A DNA stretch of 12,943 bases. Origin: an uncultured Christensenella sp. (GTDB lineage: Bacteria > Bacillota > Clostridia > Christensenellales > Borkfalkiaceae). The position numbers were made by a program, and so were the translations under genes. Location of the stretch: the NCBI GenBank assembly GCA_910579705.1, contig CAJTUI010000023.1, positions 1-12,943 of the forward strand. The letters are read 5' to 3'. The notes below the pieces were generated by a model. That model made no database searches. It saw nothing but the letters and a program-made list of their open reading frames with translations, and had not been told where the DNA came from. Shown here one piece after another: positions 1-6,289 of this stretch (positions are counted from its first letter, which is position 1; each line of letters begins with the position of its first letter).

Positions 1-84
1 TTGCAGATTAGAGCCTTGATAGTTTTCATCTCGCTCGTTCTCTTTCTCAACGGGCGATACGTCTTGTCGTTTGTATTTTTCCAT
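1..84 (-). CDS. N-terminus of a possible MobV-type relaxase (partial)
   Basis: Reading leftwards from an ATG at 84-82, 28 codons run off the window edge without a stop. The peptide begins MEKYKRQDVSPVEKENERDE. An in-frame GTG at 93-91 is an alternative start. A GGAGGA motif lies at 118-113, which is far (about 19 nt from the GTG, 28 from the ATG), so the start is uncertain. The hydrophilic, charged N-terminus with its NERDENYQGSN stretch reminds me of the start of MobV/Pre plasmid-recombination proteins, and a sequence like the MobV nick site overlaps the start. The function is inferred mainly from that site. It could be another accessory gene. Confidence 0.45.
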   Translation of the reverse strand, partial: MEKYKRQDVSPVEKENERDENYQGSNLQ

Positions 85-85
85 A

Positions 86-97
86 TGACACACTATA
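86..97 (-). other. oriT nick-like site of MobV type
   Basis: On the minus strand the bases read TATAGTGTGTCA, followed by TATGG. The oriT of the pMV158/pT181 family is nicked in TAGTGTG/TTA, so this differs at one base after the nick. It lies immediately at the start of the leftward gene, where MobV oriT sites normally sit. The nick would fall between 89 and 88. Confidence 0.45.
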
Positions 98-187
98 TAA
101 CTTATAATTGTTTCCTCCGTAAAATAGTTGATTTGCCGTGTGGTCGAAAGCCCCGCAGGGCGAACGGAACTTATGCAGCGAAGCGGA

Positions 188-211
188 ATAAGTGTAGTGA
201 GCTACACTTAT
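188..211. repeat. Perfect 10-bp stem hairpin in the mob leader
   Basis: ATAAGTGTAG (188-197) pairs perfectly with CTACACTTAT (202-211) around a 4-base loop TGAG. It lies about 100 bp upstream of the leftward probable relaxase start. It may be part of oriT or of a leader attenuator. There is no U-run directly after it, so a simple terminator is unlikely. Confidence 0.6.
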
Positions 212-261
212 GCTCGGCTATAAGTCTTTTGCTCCGCAGTTGCTTTCCGTTTGCTTGCCGA

Positions 262-282
262 TTATGGCGGTCTGATTTGCAT
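262..282 (-). CDS. Possible 6-residue leader peptide
   Basis: A near-perfect ribosome binding site GGAGGT (minus strand, 296-291) sits 8 nt ahead of ATG at 282-280. The frame codes only MQIRPP before TAA at 264-262. It precedes the hairpin at 188-211 and the probable mob start. It may be a translated leader controlling the downstream gene, or the relic of a gene truncated at this point. Confidence 0.3.
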   Translation of the reverse strand: MQIRPP

Positions 283-821
283 TGTGTTTTACCTCCGAAT
301 TATATTTATCTCGTCCACGAAAAGAGTGGCAGATAGCGAAAACAGGCATAAAAAAGCCGCTGATACTTTCAACGTAATCACCGACTTCTAACCGTATTTA
401 GCAATGATTATTTGCTCTATGGTGGTTAGCCATTCTAATGAATTTTATGAACTGTCGTTACCTAAAAATTTGTACAACAAAATAAACCATCAACGCTACC
501 CTTCAAAAACTTATAGGGTAACTCCGGACGCACTTCGTCACTCGTTGCCGTACAGATTGTACAACAACAAAACCCTGTCGTCGCTCGTCTTTCGACGGCT
601 CGGGGCGGAAGAACTCTTTTCCGTTACTTTCTCCGTTCTTCCTAAATAGCGGTCTTAACCGCTCTCATACGCCTAAATCGCGTATAACAAAACATACGAA
701 CTTGCCGTTCGCACTTTGCATTATATCACAATAAAATATGTACTGTCAATATATATTCAAAACATTTGTTTGCGATTTTTTGGAAGTTTTGTCGAAAGGA
801 TTTTTTAACCCAGATAAAGCA

Positions 822-850
822 TTGACATAATCTTTTTAATGTGTTATACT
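822..850 (+). promoter_or_regulatory. Sigma-A promoter of the XRE-recombinase operon
   Basis: TTGACA (822-827), a 17-bp spacer and TATACT (845-850) form a close match to consensus. The start would fall near 857, leaving a very short leader with GAGGTGG (858-864) just ahead of the ATG at 869. Confidence 0.8.
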
Positions 851-868
851 CTTTTTTGAGGTGGTTTA

Positions 869-1231
869 ATGAATAAAGTTATAGGACAACGCTTAAAGGC
901 TTTGCGAGAGAATACAAAAGTATCGCAAGCAAAGTTGGCAAAGGCAAACGGCAATATGGTACAGTCCGCTGTCAACCGCTATGAGAACAGTCAATCGGAA
1001 GTGCCGAGCGATATTCTCTTATGGTATGCCGATTACTTCGACGTATCGCTTGACTATATTTACGGTCGCTGTGATAGTCCACAAGGAAAGTTATACGATT
1101 TTCAACCGAAAGTTTGGCAAGACAACGAGCAGATGCAAGCGTTCGTTGAAATGTGTTTTGACCCTTCTTCCCCTGCAAACGCAAGGCTTAAAGAAACTCT
1201 ACTTAATATGTTAAAGGAACAACAGAAATGA
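869..1231 (+). CDS. XRE-family transcriptional regulator
   Basis: A 120-residue protein with an N-terminal helix-turn-helix of Cro/CI type (residues about 5-62). The fold shows in GQRLKALRENTKVSQAKLAK, the following VQSAVNRYENSQSEVPSD, and the DVSLDYIYGRCD end typical of small phage and ICE repressors. The C-terminal half is short and unrecognised. It starts at 869 behind a good ribosome binding site and near-consensus promoter. Its TGA overlaps the recombinase ATG (ATGA), so the two are one translationally coupled unit. It probably represses its own promoter and hence recombinase expression. That is inference from the arrangement. Confidence 0.9.
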   Translation: MNKVIGQRLKALRENTKVSQAKLAKANGNMVQSAVNRYENSQSEVPSDILLWYADYFDVSLDYIYGRCDSPQGKLYDFQPKVWQDNEQMQAFVEMCFDPSSPANARLKETLLNMLKEQQK

Positions 1232-2766
1232 GAGCAGTCATTTACGCAAGGTATAGTTCAGACAACCAAACGGAAGCAAGTATCGAAGGTCAGCTTCGTG
1301 AGTGTATGGAATTTGCCGAACACGCAGGAATTGACGTTATAAGGTCGTATATAGACCGTGCGCTTTCCGCTAAATCGGACAACCGCCCCGAATTTCAACA
1401 AATGATTAAGGACAGCTATAAACACGCTTTCGATTGCATTATCGTCTGGAAGTTAGACCGTTTTTCCCGTAACCGTTACGACAGCGCACACTACAAAGCA
1501 TTACTCCGCAAAAACGGCGTCAAGGTTGTTTCTGCGAAGGAAGCTATTGCCGAAGGCTCGGAAGGCATTTTGCTTGAATCGGTTTTGGAAGGTATGGCGG
1601 AATACTACTCCGCCGAGCTTGCCGAAAAGGTTGTGCGTGGTATGACTGAAAACGTATTAAAAGGTATCAGCAACGGCGGACAGATTACTTTCGGTTATAA
1701 AGTTAATGCAGACAGAAAGTTTGAACCGCACGAAACTTTTGCTCCTATTCTTCAAGAGATATTTACAATGTACGCCGACGGGCGCACCATAAAATATATC
1801 GTTGACTACTTGTACAAGAGAAATATCCGCTCTTATCGTGGCGGCAAGATAAACGGAACGGGCGTTCAGCGTATGCTCTCTAACCGTCGCTATTTAGGCG
1901 AATATAAATTCCGTGATGTAACAATACCGAATATCATACCACCGCTTGTATCGGAAGATTTATTCGAGCGTGTTCAACAGCGTTTAGCCAAAAACAAGAA
2001 AGCACCTGCAAGGCACAAAGCCGAGGATGATTATTTGCTTACCCTAAAACTTTTCTGTGGAAAATGCGGCACTCATATGGTTGGCGAGAGCGGTATGGGA
2101 ACGTCGAGAGTTTACCGTTACTACAAATGTGCTAATACAAAGAAAGTACATATTTGCGACAAGAAGTCCGTGCGGAAAGATTGGATAGAAGATTTAGTCG
2201 TTGAAAAGGCAATGAAAATACTCCACGATGACAAGTTAGTAGAATATCTTACCGAGAGAATTTTCGTATTGCAAGGCGAAGAAAATCCGAGAATACCACG
2301 TTTGAAAGAACAGCTTGCCGATACTGAAAAGCGCATAGAAAATCTTATGAACGCTATCGAGCAAGGCATAATCACGGACACGACGAAAGACAGACTTGCC
2401 CAACTTGAAAGCAAAAAGAAAGAGATTGAAATCACGCTTTTGCAAGAGAAAATAAAAAAGCCCTTCCTTACGAAAGAACAAATACGGTTTGGTATAGAGA
2501 AGTTCAGGAAACTTGATATTACCACGATAGAAGGAAAACGGCGGCTTATAGACGGCTTTGTGAACTCAATTTATCTGTATGACGATAGATTTGACATCAC
2601 TTTTAACTTCAAGGACGGAACGCAAACGGTATTCTTTTCAGAGATTGAAGCTACTAAAAATTCGGATATTAAATCACTTGGTGCACCAAAAGCCCGTTTT
2701 AAAGCGATTTTCGCCCGCAAAACGGGCTTTTTTCGCTCCCTTTTTTGCAAACTTAATCGAAAATAA
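1228..2766 (+). CDS. Large serine recombinase (site-specific integrase)
   Basis: A 512-residue large serine recombinase. The resolvase catalytic domain begins MRAVIYARYSSDNQ, with Ser10 the expected nucleophile, Arg8 beside it, and the KLDRFSRN motif (Arg78, Arg81). A recombinase domain follows to about residue 265. Next comes a zinc ribbon with Cys277, Cys280, Cys301 and Cys310, then a coiled coil (about 335-400). It would insert and excise its element through a serine-linked double-strand exchange. Residue 485 begins GAPK, coded by the GGTGCACCAAAAG motif shared with the tRNA 3' end. The last 28 residues are therefore probably read from DNA beyond the attachment point and through a terminator. 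The stop overlaps the 3' end of the opposing integrase gene by 14 bp. The start overlaps the upstream XRE stop. Confidence 0.95.
   Translation: MRAVIYARYSSDNQTEASIEGQLRECMEFAEHAGIDVIRSYIDRALSAKSDNRPEFQQMIKDSYKHAFDCIIVWKLDRFSRNRYDSAHYKALLRKNGVKVVSAKEAIAEGSEGILLESVLEGMAEYYSAELAEKVVRGMTENVLKGISNGGQITFGYKVNADRKFEPHETFAPILQEIFTMYADGRTIKYIVDYLYKRNIRSYRGGKINGTGVQRMLSNRRYLGEYKFRDVTIPNIIPPLVSEDLFERVQQRLAKNKKAPARHKAEDDYLLTLKLFCGKCGTHMVGESGMGTSRVYRYYKCANTKKVHICDKKSVRKDWIEDLVVEKAMKILHDDKLVEYLTERIFVLQGEENPRIPRLKEQLADTEKRIENLMNAIEQGIITDTTKDRLAQLESKKKEIEITLLQEKIKKPFLTKEQIRFGIEKFRKLDITTIEGKRRLIDGFVNSIYLYDDRFDITFNFKDGTQTVFFSEIEATKNSDIKSLGAPKARFKAIFARKTGFFRSLFCKLNRK
2680..2692 (+). repeat. 13-bp attachment-type core (left copy)
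   Basis: GGTGCACCAAAAG here is identical to 11445-11457, which is the end of the tRNA-Lys acceptor stem plus CCA. The sequence upstream differs (TCACTT here, CCCTGAA at the tRNA). This is therefore the junction where the serine-recombinase element meets the former tRNA 3' flank and the provirus. Confidence 0.6.
2688..2733. terminator. Strong bidirectional terminator at the element junction
   Basis: A 13-bp perfect stem, AAAAGCCCGTTTT (2688-2700) with AAAACGGGCTTTT (2719-2731), encloses a smaller GCGA/TCGC hairpin and ends in a T-run. It directly follows the CCA-like bases, as tRNA terminators do. It can stop both the rightward recombinase transcript and the leftward integrase transcript. It lies inside the 3' end of the recombinase reading frame. 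Confidence 0.75.
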
Positions 2767-3868
2767 GTGTACTTTTAAGCGTACTTCTTAACTGTCGGAT
2801 ATACTCAAATATAGGGCTATTTCCGCGCAACAATATATTAGTGTAAGTATCCATTGTCGTTTTTAAATCGGCGTGGCCGCAAAGCGATTGTATTATTTTA
2901 TCCGAAACCCCGACCGCATAAAGCAACGATGCGAACGTATGCCGGCAACTGTGCGTTACTGATATTCCGCTGAGTTTAAGCCGTTTGAAAACCTTGTTGA
3001 ACGCTTTTTTAATTCCGTAATAAGTGTAAGTCCCCAAAGTCTGAACGTCAAAAGCCTTAAAAAGACTGTCCGCAAAATATACCTTACGTATTCCGGCCTC
3101 CGTCTTAGGCTCTACGACAATTCCCGTCTTTATATCCTTGCTTGCCCCCACCGTTATAAAATTTTCGTCAAAATCAACGTTTGCGGGAGTTAATGCCAGA
3201 AATTCCCCTACACGCAGGCCCGTTCCACACAAAAAGAAAAATACGGCTGCATAACGTTCGTTAAGCGCCGAAAGGATTTCGCACTGTTCGGCGAGTTCGA
3301 AGGCCCGCCGCTTTTGCTTTCTGTACGTAGGCTTTTCTACCGCCCGGCAAGGGTTGCGTTTTATTATGCCGAAGTCCTCGGCTTTTTGCAAGCAGCCGTT
3401 GACTATGTCATATTTTTTTACGGCCGTATTCGAACGCGGCAACGAATTAAAATAACGTTGCAATTCCAAAGGTTCAATTTTCCGTAGAATCAACTTCCCC
3501 AACGCCGCGCGCACGGTTGCAACCTGCCGCCGAAATTCGGGCGTATACGTTTCCTTTTGCTTTCCGACTTTGCACTGTTCGGCCCATTCGTCCAGCCATT
3601 CGCCAAAAGTCCGAAAACGTTGTTTACTCTCGCTCTGATTGCCGCAATGTTCCCCTTCGATATTCAAAAGCCTTTGTGCCAGCACCTTCTCGCGCTCCTC
3701 GCGCAACTTTTTTAACTTAACGTAACATTCCGCTTGCGTATTTGCGTAAACAGTCTTTTGCTCACCGTCTATATAGATTCTACCCTGATAATACCTCCTT
3801 TCCGTTCCGTCTTTTCGTTTTCGGCAGCGCGGAGAAATGCTCCCGTTACCGTATTTCAATTTTTGCAT
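2753..3868 (-). CDS. int: Tyrosine recombinase integrase of the provirus
   Basis: With the ATG at 3868 (AAGGAG at 3886-3881, 12 nt upstream) the protein has 371 residues. The N-terminus (RRYYQGRIYIDGEQKTVYAN) looks like an arm-type DNA-binding domain, followed by a SAM-like core-binding domain (about 80-180). The catalytic residues are all visible: Arg219 in GTGLRVGE, Lys255 in EPKTEAG, His306 and Arg309 in HSCRH, His332 in CGH, and the nucleophile Tyr342 in MDTYTN. It joins phage and host DNA at the tRNA-Lys end. The gene lies at the left end of the provirus with its 3' end at the junction, as usual. A GTG at 3937 overlapping the upstream stop would add 23 residues; I prefer the ATG with its ribosome binding site. 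Confidence 0.95.
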   Translation of the reverse strand: MQKLKYGNGSISPRCRKRKDGTERRYYQGRIYIDGEQKTVYANTQAECYVKLKKLREEREKVLAQRLLNIEGEHCGNQSESKQRFRTFGEWLDEWAEQCKVGKQKETYTPEFRRQVATVRAALGKLILRKIEPLELQRYFNSLPRSNTAVKKYDIVNGCLQKAEDFGIIKRNPCRAVEKPTYRKQKRRAFELAEQCEILSALNERYAAVFFFLCGTGLRVGEFLALTPANVDFDENFITVGASKDIKTGIVVEPKTEAGIRKVYFADSLFKAFDVQTLGTYTYYGIKKAFNKVFKRLKLSGISVTHSCRHTFASLLYAVGVSDKIIQSLCGHADLKTTMDTYTNILLRGNSPIFEYIRQLRSTLKSTLIFD

Positions 3869-3930
3869 ATCGTTTTCGTTCTCCTTGTCGATATGCGCAT
3901 TTTGGGGCAAATTTTCACAGCCTGGAAAGA

Positions 3931-4074
3931 TTAGCACCTTACCAACGGCGTTTTTTTTACGCTCTCAATCAATGCGGCGCGCTCCTGTTCGTCCGTATCG
4001 AAAAGCCTTAGCAGTTCGATTGACAGTGCGAGTATTTGCTCGCCTATTGCCTTAACTTCCGTAAAATCTTTCAT
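3931..4074 (-). CDS. Small protein of unknown function (47 aa)
   Basis: An ATG at 4074-4072, nine nt after AAAGGAG (4090-4084), opens a 47-codon frame ending TAA at 3933-3931. The peptide starts MKDFTEVKAIGEQILALSIE and looks mainly helical and acidic, ending in KKTPLVRC. It sits between the repressor and the integrase in the same direction. Its stop overlaps a GTG that could also start the integrase, a layout typical of real coupled genes. A small excisionase or directionality factor would fit the position, but I see no helix-turn-helix. The ribosome binding site lies partly inside a hairpin. Confidence 0.65.
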   Translation of the reverse strand: MKDFTEVKAIGEQILALSIELLRLFDTDEQERAALIESVKKTPLVRC

Positions 4075-4083
4075 TTTATAAAA

Positions 4084-4109
4084 CTCCTTTGCGATTTTTT
4101 TCGCAAAGG
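4084..4109 (-). promoter_or_regulatory. Hairpin covering the RBS of the 47-aa gene
   Basis: CCTTTGCGA (4086-4094) and TCGCAAAGG (4101-4109) form a 9-bp perfect stem with a 6-base loop. On the minus-strand RNA the 3' arm contains most of the AAAGGAG ribosome binding site. The stem could lower translation of the small gene and integrase. It may also act as a weak terminator after the repressor gene. Confidence 0.5.
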
Positions 4110-4121
4110 ATATTTTAATCT

Positions 4122-4496
4122 TTAAGCCTTTTTGTGTAAATCTCTTGCGCCCGCACCGGTTAAACCGCGCACGGTATTTTTTGCAATGTCTTGCAAGTAC
4201 GGAGAAAGTCGCCGAAAATCTGCGATTAATTCCCGCTCGTCGGCTGTCATACTATCGCCCATCGGCGCGGCGTTGGGTGACGTTCTCGCGCCGAAATCGT
4301 CCTCTAATCCAAGAAGGTAATCGGCGGAAACGTCGAAAAACGTTGCGATTTTTCTAATCGTTGCCGACGTTGCCTCATTACGTTCCAACTCTATTTTAGC
4401 GATAGCGGCCTGGCTAATTCCTATCATTTCCGCTAAATGTTTTTGACTAATACCACGCTCTTTGCGCAGTTCTGCAATAATTTTTCCGATAGACAT
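4122..4496 (-). CDS. CI-like XRE repressor of the provirus
   Basis: A 124-residue protein with an N-terminal Cro/CI helix-turn-helix (about residues 4-62). The recognition part is QKHLAEMIGISQAAIAKIE, and NEATSATIRKIATFFDVSAD ending in YLLG is typical of phage repressors. The C-terminal half has an acidic helix but no visible LexA-type peptidase residues. It is therefore probably not self-cleaving. The gene reads leftwards away from the promoter-operator region at 4531-4582 and heads the leftward repressor, small-gene and integrase group. No clear ribosome binding site precedes the ATG, so it may be leaderless or poorly translated. Its likely role is to keep the rightward phage operon silent. 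Confidence 0.92.
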   Translation of the reverse strand: MSIGKIIAELRKERGISQKHLAEMIGISQAAIAKIELERNEATSATIRKIATFFDVSADYLLGLEDDFGARTSPNAAPMGDSMTADERELIADFRRLSPYLQDIAKNTVRGLTGAGARDLHKKA

Positions 4497-4530
4497 AACA
4501 AAAGTTTACAAGAAAAAATAAAAAATGTAC

Positions 4531-4582
4531 TTGACAATAACCTAAGTTATCGATTATAATCGATTTCAATAACTTATGTTTT
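4531..4582 (+). promoter_or_regulatory. Rightward phage promoter with palindromic operators
   Basis: TTGACA (4531-4536) and TATAAT (4555-4560), 18 bp apart, match consensus fully. The -10 lies inside a perfect 16-bp palindrome ATCGATTATAATCGAT (4549-4564). An imperfect dyad ATAACCTAAGTTAT (4537-4550) overlaps the spacer, and a related ATAACTTATGTT lies at 4569-4580. This is the expected binding site of the divergent CI-like repressor. The palindrome also offers a TATAAT on the minus strand for the repressor gene. Confidence 0.8.
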
Positions 4583-4614
4583 TGCGTGCACAATATTTTT
4601 CGAACGCGAAACAA

Positions 4615-4704
4615 GGGTATAAGAACGTTTTAAACGTTCCGAGCCATACCCCCGCCCCGCGTTCATTTTTTTCCTCAAAAGATTTTTTTGCGGGGCTACG
4701 GGGG
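4615..4704 (+). promoter_or_regulatory. Structured leader of the rightward operon
   Basis: Two hairpins lie between promoter and first gene. The first is GGGTAT (4615-4620) with ATACCC (4646-4651), enclosing GAACGTTT/AAACGTTC. The second, alternative to part of the first, pairs CCCCGCCCCGC (4650-4660) with GCGGGG (4690-4695) and CGGGG (4699-4703) around a CTA bulge. It is followed by AATTTTT. The second looks like an attenuator just before the ribosome binding site. A replication origin is another possibility. Confidence 0.45.
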
Positions 4705-4722
4705 AATTTTTAAGGAGCAAGA

Positions 4723-5034
4723 ATGAAATATCACGGCAAAAGATATTTATATAACTTTCTCAAAGCGCACGGCTACAACGTGCCTAAAATGCGGGAAATG
4801 AATTACGAATTTTATCGCGGCTCGGAATGGCTAAAAACGCTTTGGAATGAAATAGAAGTATTTTCACCCTCGCGCGGCGTTATCTATGTAACGTTAAACG
4901 ACATTGACGACGAAACGGCAGCAAAAACGCAAGCCGAATATAGCAAGTACGTTGACGGCGTTTTAACTTATCAAACAAAAAACGGCAAAACAACAATAAT
5001 GTTCGGCAAGCCGTATGAAAAAATCACTGTTTAA
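4723..5034 (+). CDS. Unknown protein, first gene of the phage operon (103 aa)
   Basis: I do not recognise this 103-residue protein. It starts at ATG 4723, five nt after AAGGAG. It is soluble and rich in Tyr, Lys and Asn, with a basic N-terminus (MKYHGKRYLYNFLKAHGY) and a probable alpha/beta middle (GVIYVTLNDIDDETA). There is no signal peptide, membrane helix or cysteine. It is the first rightward gene after the repressor-controlled promoter and is followed by a strong hairpin. In filamentous phages this place is often taken by replication or single-strand DNA-binding proteins. That is only a positional guess: no Rep HUH motif is visible. Confidence 0.8.
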   Translation: MKYHGKRYLYNFLKAHGYNVPKMREMNYEFYRGSEWLKTLWNEIEVFSPSRGVIYVTLNDIDDETAAKTQAEYSKYVDGVLTYQTKNGKTTIMFGKPYEKITV

Positions 5035-5074
5035 CAGCCGCAGGCAGTTTCGGAAACGGAACCGCCTGCGGCTG
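5035..5074 (+). terminator. Hairpin after the first operon gene
   Basis: CAGCCGCAGGC (5035-5045) and GCCTGCGGCTG (5064-5074) form an 11-bp perfect GC-rich stem starting just after the stop codon. The following T-run is weak (CATTTT), so it may be a partial terminator or an mRNA-stabilising end that sets unequal expression of the first gene and the structural genes. Confidence 0.6.
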
Positions 5075-5163
5075 CACTGCATTTTAAAGGTATCGAGCGG
5101 CAGTAAAGCCCTTGAAATAAATTTATGCGGGGCGGCGGTAAAGCCCCCCGGAAGGAGTATGAA

Positions 5164-6288
5164 ATGTCAAAACACAATTACCACACCCAGAGCGGCGGCG
5201 CAGTCGTTAAAATGGTTGCCGTCCTGCTCGCACTCGTAGCGGCCGCTTACGTTACAATCTCGCTCGTGTTCGGCTCCTGGAACCCTGTCAAGTGGACGGA
5301 AATCCGCCAGGGCCAAATCAAAGACCCCGTCGAACCCGACGAAGGCGACAACACCCAGGGCGGACTTGTTGACGTTACCGAGGAAAACGGCATTAAATTA
5401 ATGTCCGCACAAATCGACCCTGCCGACTTTGAAGAAAACGGCATTAGCCCTGCGGCCGATACCGCATACACTCTTACAGCAACCGTAAACGCAAACGCCC
5501 TGGATAAAAGCGTTATATGGGCCGTTGCGTTTCAAAACCCTTCCAGCACCTGGGCAAGCGGTAAATCGATTGCGGACTACGCAACCATTACACCCACTAC
5601 AACAAACGGACTTACGGCCAACCTTACTATAAAGCAGGCGTTCGGCGAACGTATCGTTGTTAAAGTTGCGGCAAACCTGGATATAACGATAAATGCAACT
5701 TGTAACGTCGAATATTTGAAGAAAATGACTTCATTTACGGCAACGCTTAATCCCTCTCTTGCTGCGGATAAAACAGGGCGGTTATACGTGGGCGATATAA
5801 ATAACACCGTTTCAATAAACCCCACTTACAGCACCGGCACCGTTTCCGGCACGATTTCCGCCTGCAAAACGACTTTCACCGTTCACAACACAACGAAATC
5901 AAGAATTGATACGTTAATGACTAACGGAAACGGCACCAGCAGTTTTTTCTGCCAATCAAGTTTTTCCTGCTCCGGGCTTACCTTCAAATGTCCGCTTTCC
6001 GTCGGTAACATTATTCAAGGCGGCGGTAATAACGGCGGCGCGCAAATTCTGTTAAACAATTATATCTACAACTCAGGCGCAACCGATACTTCAACTTCAA
6101 TGGGCTATGACTGTTGTCTTTCAAGTACGAAATACGAAATAACTTACAGTTACGGCAGTGCATACAACAAAAGCCTTTCCTGGACAAGCAATTCCGGCAT
6201 TTATTTCAACAAAAAGGGCCTTAATAAAATTGCAGTCATAGAAGACATCAACCTTGATAAAAACGAAATAGTTGTTATCCCTACTTAA
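5164..6288 (+). CDS. Membrane-anchored putative virion or surface protein (374 aa)
   Basis: I choose the ATG at 5164, six nt after GGAAGGAG, rather than an in-frame ATG at 5125. The 374-residue protein has one strong N-terminal membrane helix (about residues 14-37, KMVAVLLALVAAAYVTISLV). An acidic linker (DPVEPDEGDN) follows, then a long region rich in Thr, Ser, Asn and Gly with beta-sheet character. That part resembles bacterial Ig-like or adhesin folds in composition. Several cysteines (in SFFCQSSFSCSG and YDCCLSS) could form disulphides outside the cell. No family is recognised. Its place upstream of a secreted protein and the Zot-like ATPase suggests a virion tip or host-adsorption component. 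The next gene begins two bases after its stop. Confidence 0.85.
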   Translation: MSKHNYHTQSGGAVVKMVAVLLALVAAAYVTISLVFGSWNPVKWTEIRQGQIKDPVEPDEGDNTQGGLVDVTEENGIKLMSAQIDPADFEENGISPAADTAYTLTATVNANALDKSVIWAVAFQNPSSTWASGKSIADYATITPTTTNGLTANLTIKQAFGERIVVKVAANLDITINATCNVEYLKKMTSFTATLNPSLAADKTGRLYVGDINNTVSINPTYSTGTVSGTISACKTTFTVHNTTKSRIDTLMTNGNGTSSFFCQSSFSCSGLTFKCPLSVGNIIQGGGNNGGAQILLNNYIYNSGATDTSTSMGYDCCLSSTKYEITYSYGSAYNKSLSWTSNSGIYFNKKGLNKIAVIEDINLDKNEIVVIPT

Positions 6289-6289
6289 A

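Larger units (their letters stand above)
119..868. other. Non-coding region, about 750 bp, with hairpins
   Basis: I see no convincing protein gene longer than a few codons. The left part is rich in inverted repeats. The region also holds two copies of TTGTACAACAA (470-480 and 557-567) and two small hairpins, AGCGGT/ACCGCT (648-663) and ATACGC/GCGTAT (667-685). The last 50 bases carry the promoter of the XRE gene. The position between a probable relaxase start and a recombinase suggests transfer or leader functions. Confidence 0.5.
1..2692. mobile_element. Right end of a mobilizable element with serine recombinase
   Basis: This stretch joins a probable MobV-like relaxase start and oriT-like site (left edge) to an XRE regulator and a large serine recombinase. 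This is a common layout for mobilizable elements of gut Firmicutes. The right boundary is placed at the 13-bp motif GGTGCACCAAAAG (2680-2692), which recurs at the tRNA-Lys 3' end at 11445-11457. The left end lies outside the window, so the size is unknown. Membership of the relaxase and the recombinase in one element is inferred from proximity. Confidence 0.5.

Noticed and set aside
1..336. 111-codon open frame on the plus strand
   Set aside because: It starts at the window edge and overlaps the opposite-strand gene start and the hairpin region. The peptide has no domain-like pattern and no ribosome binding site.
404..649. 81-codon open frame on the plus strand
   Set aside because: It has no ribosome binding site and an irregular composition, and it lies in a repeat-rich intergenic region. 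It is most likely chance.
6272..6289. TTG start upstream of the secreted protein
   Set aside because: It would overlap the previous gene and add residues before a textbook signal peptide. The ATG at 6290 fits better.
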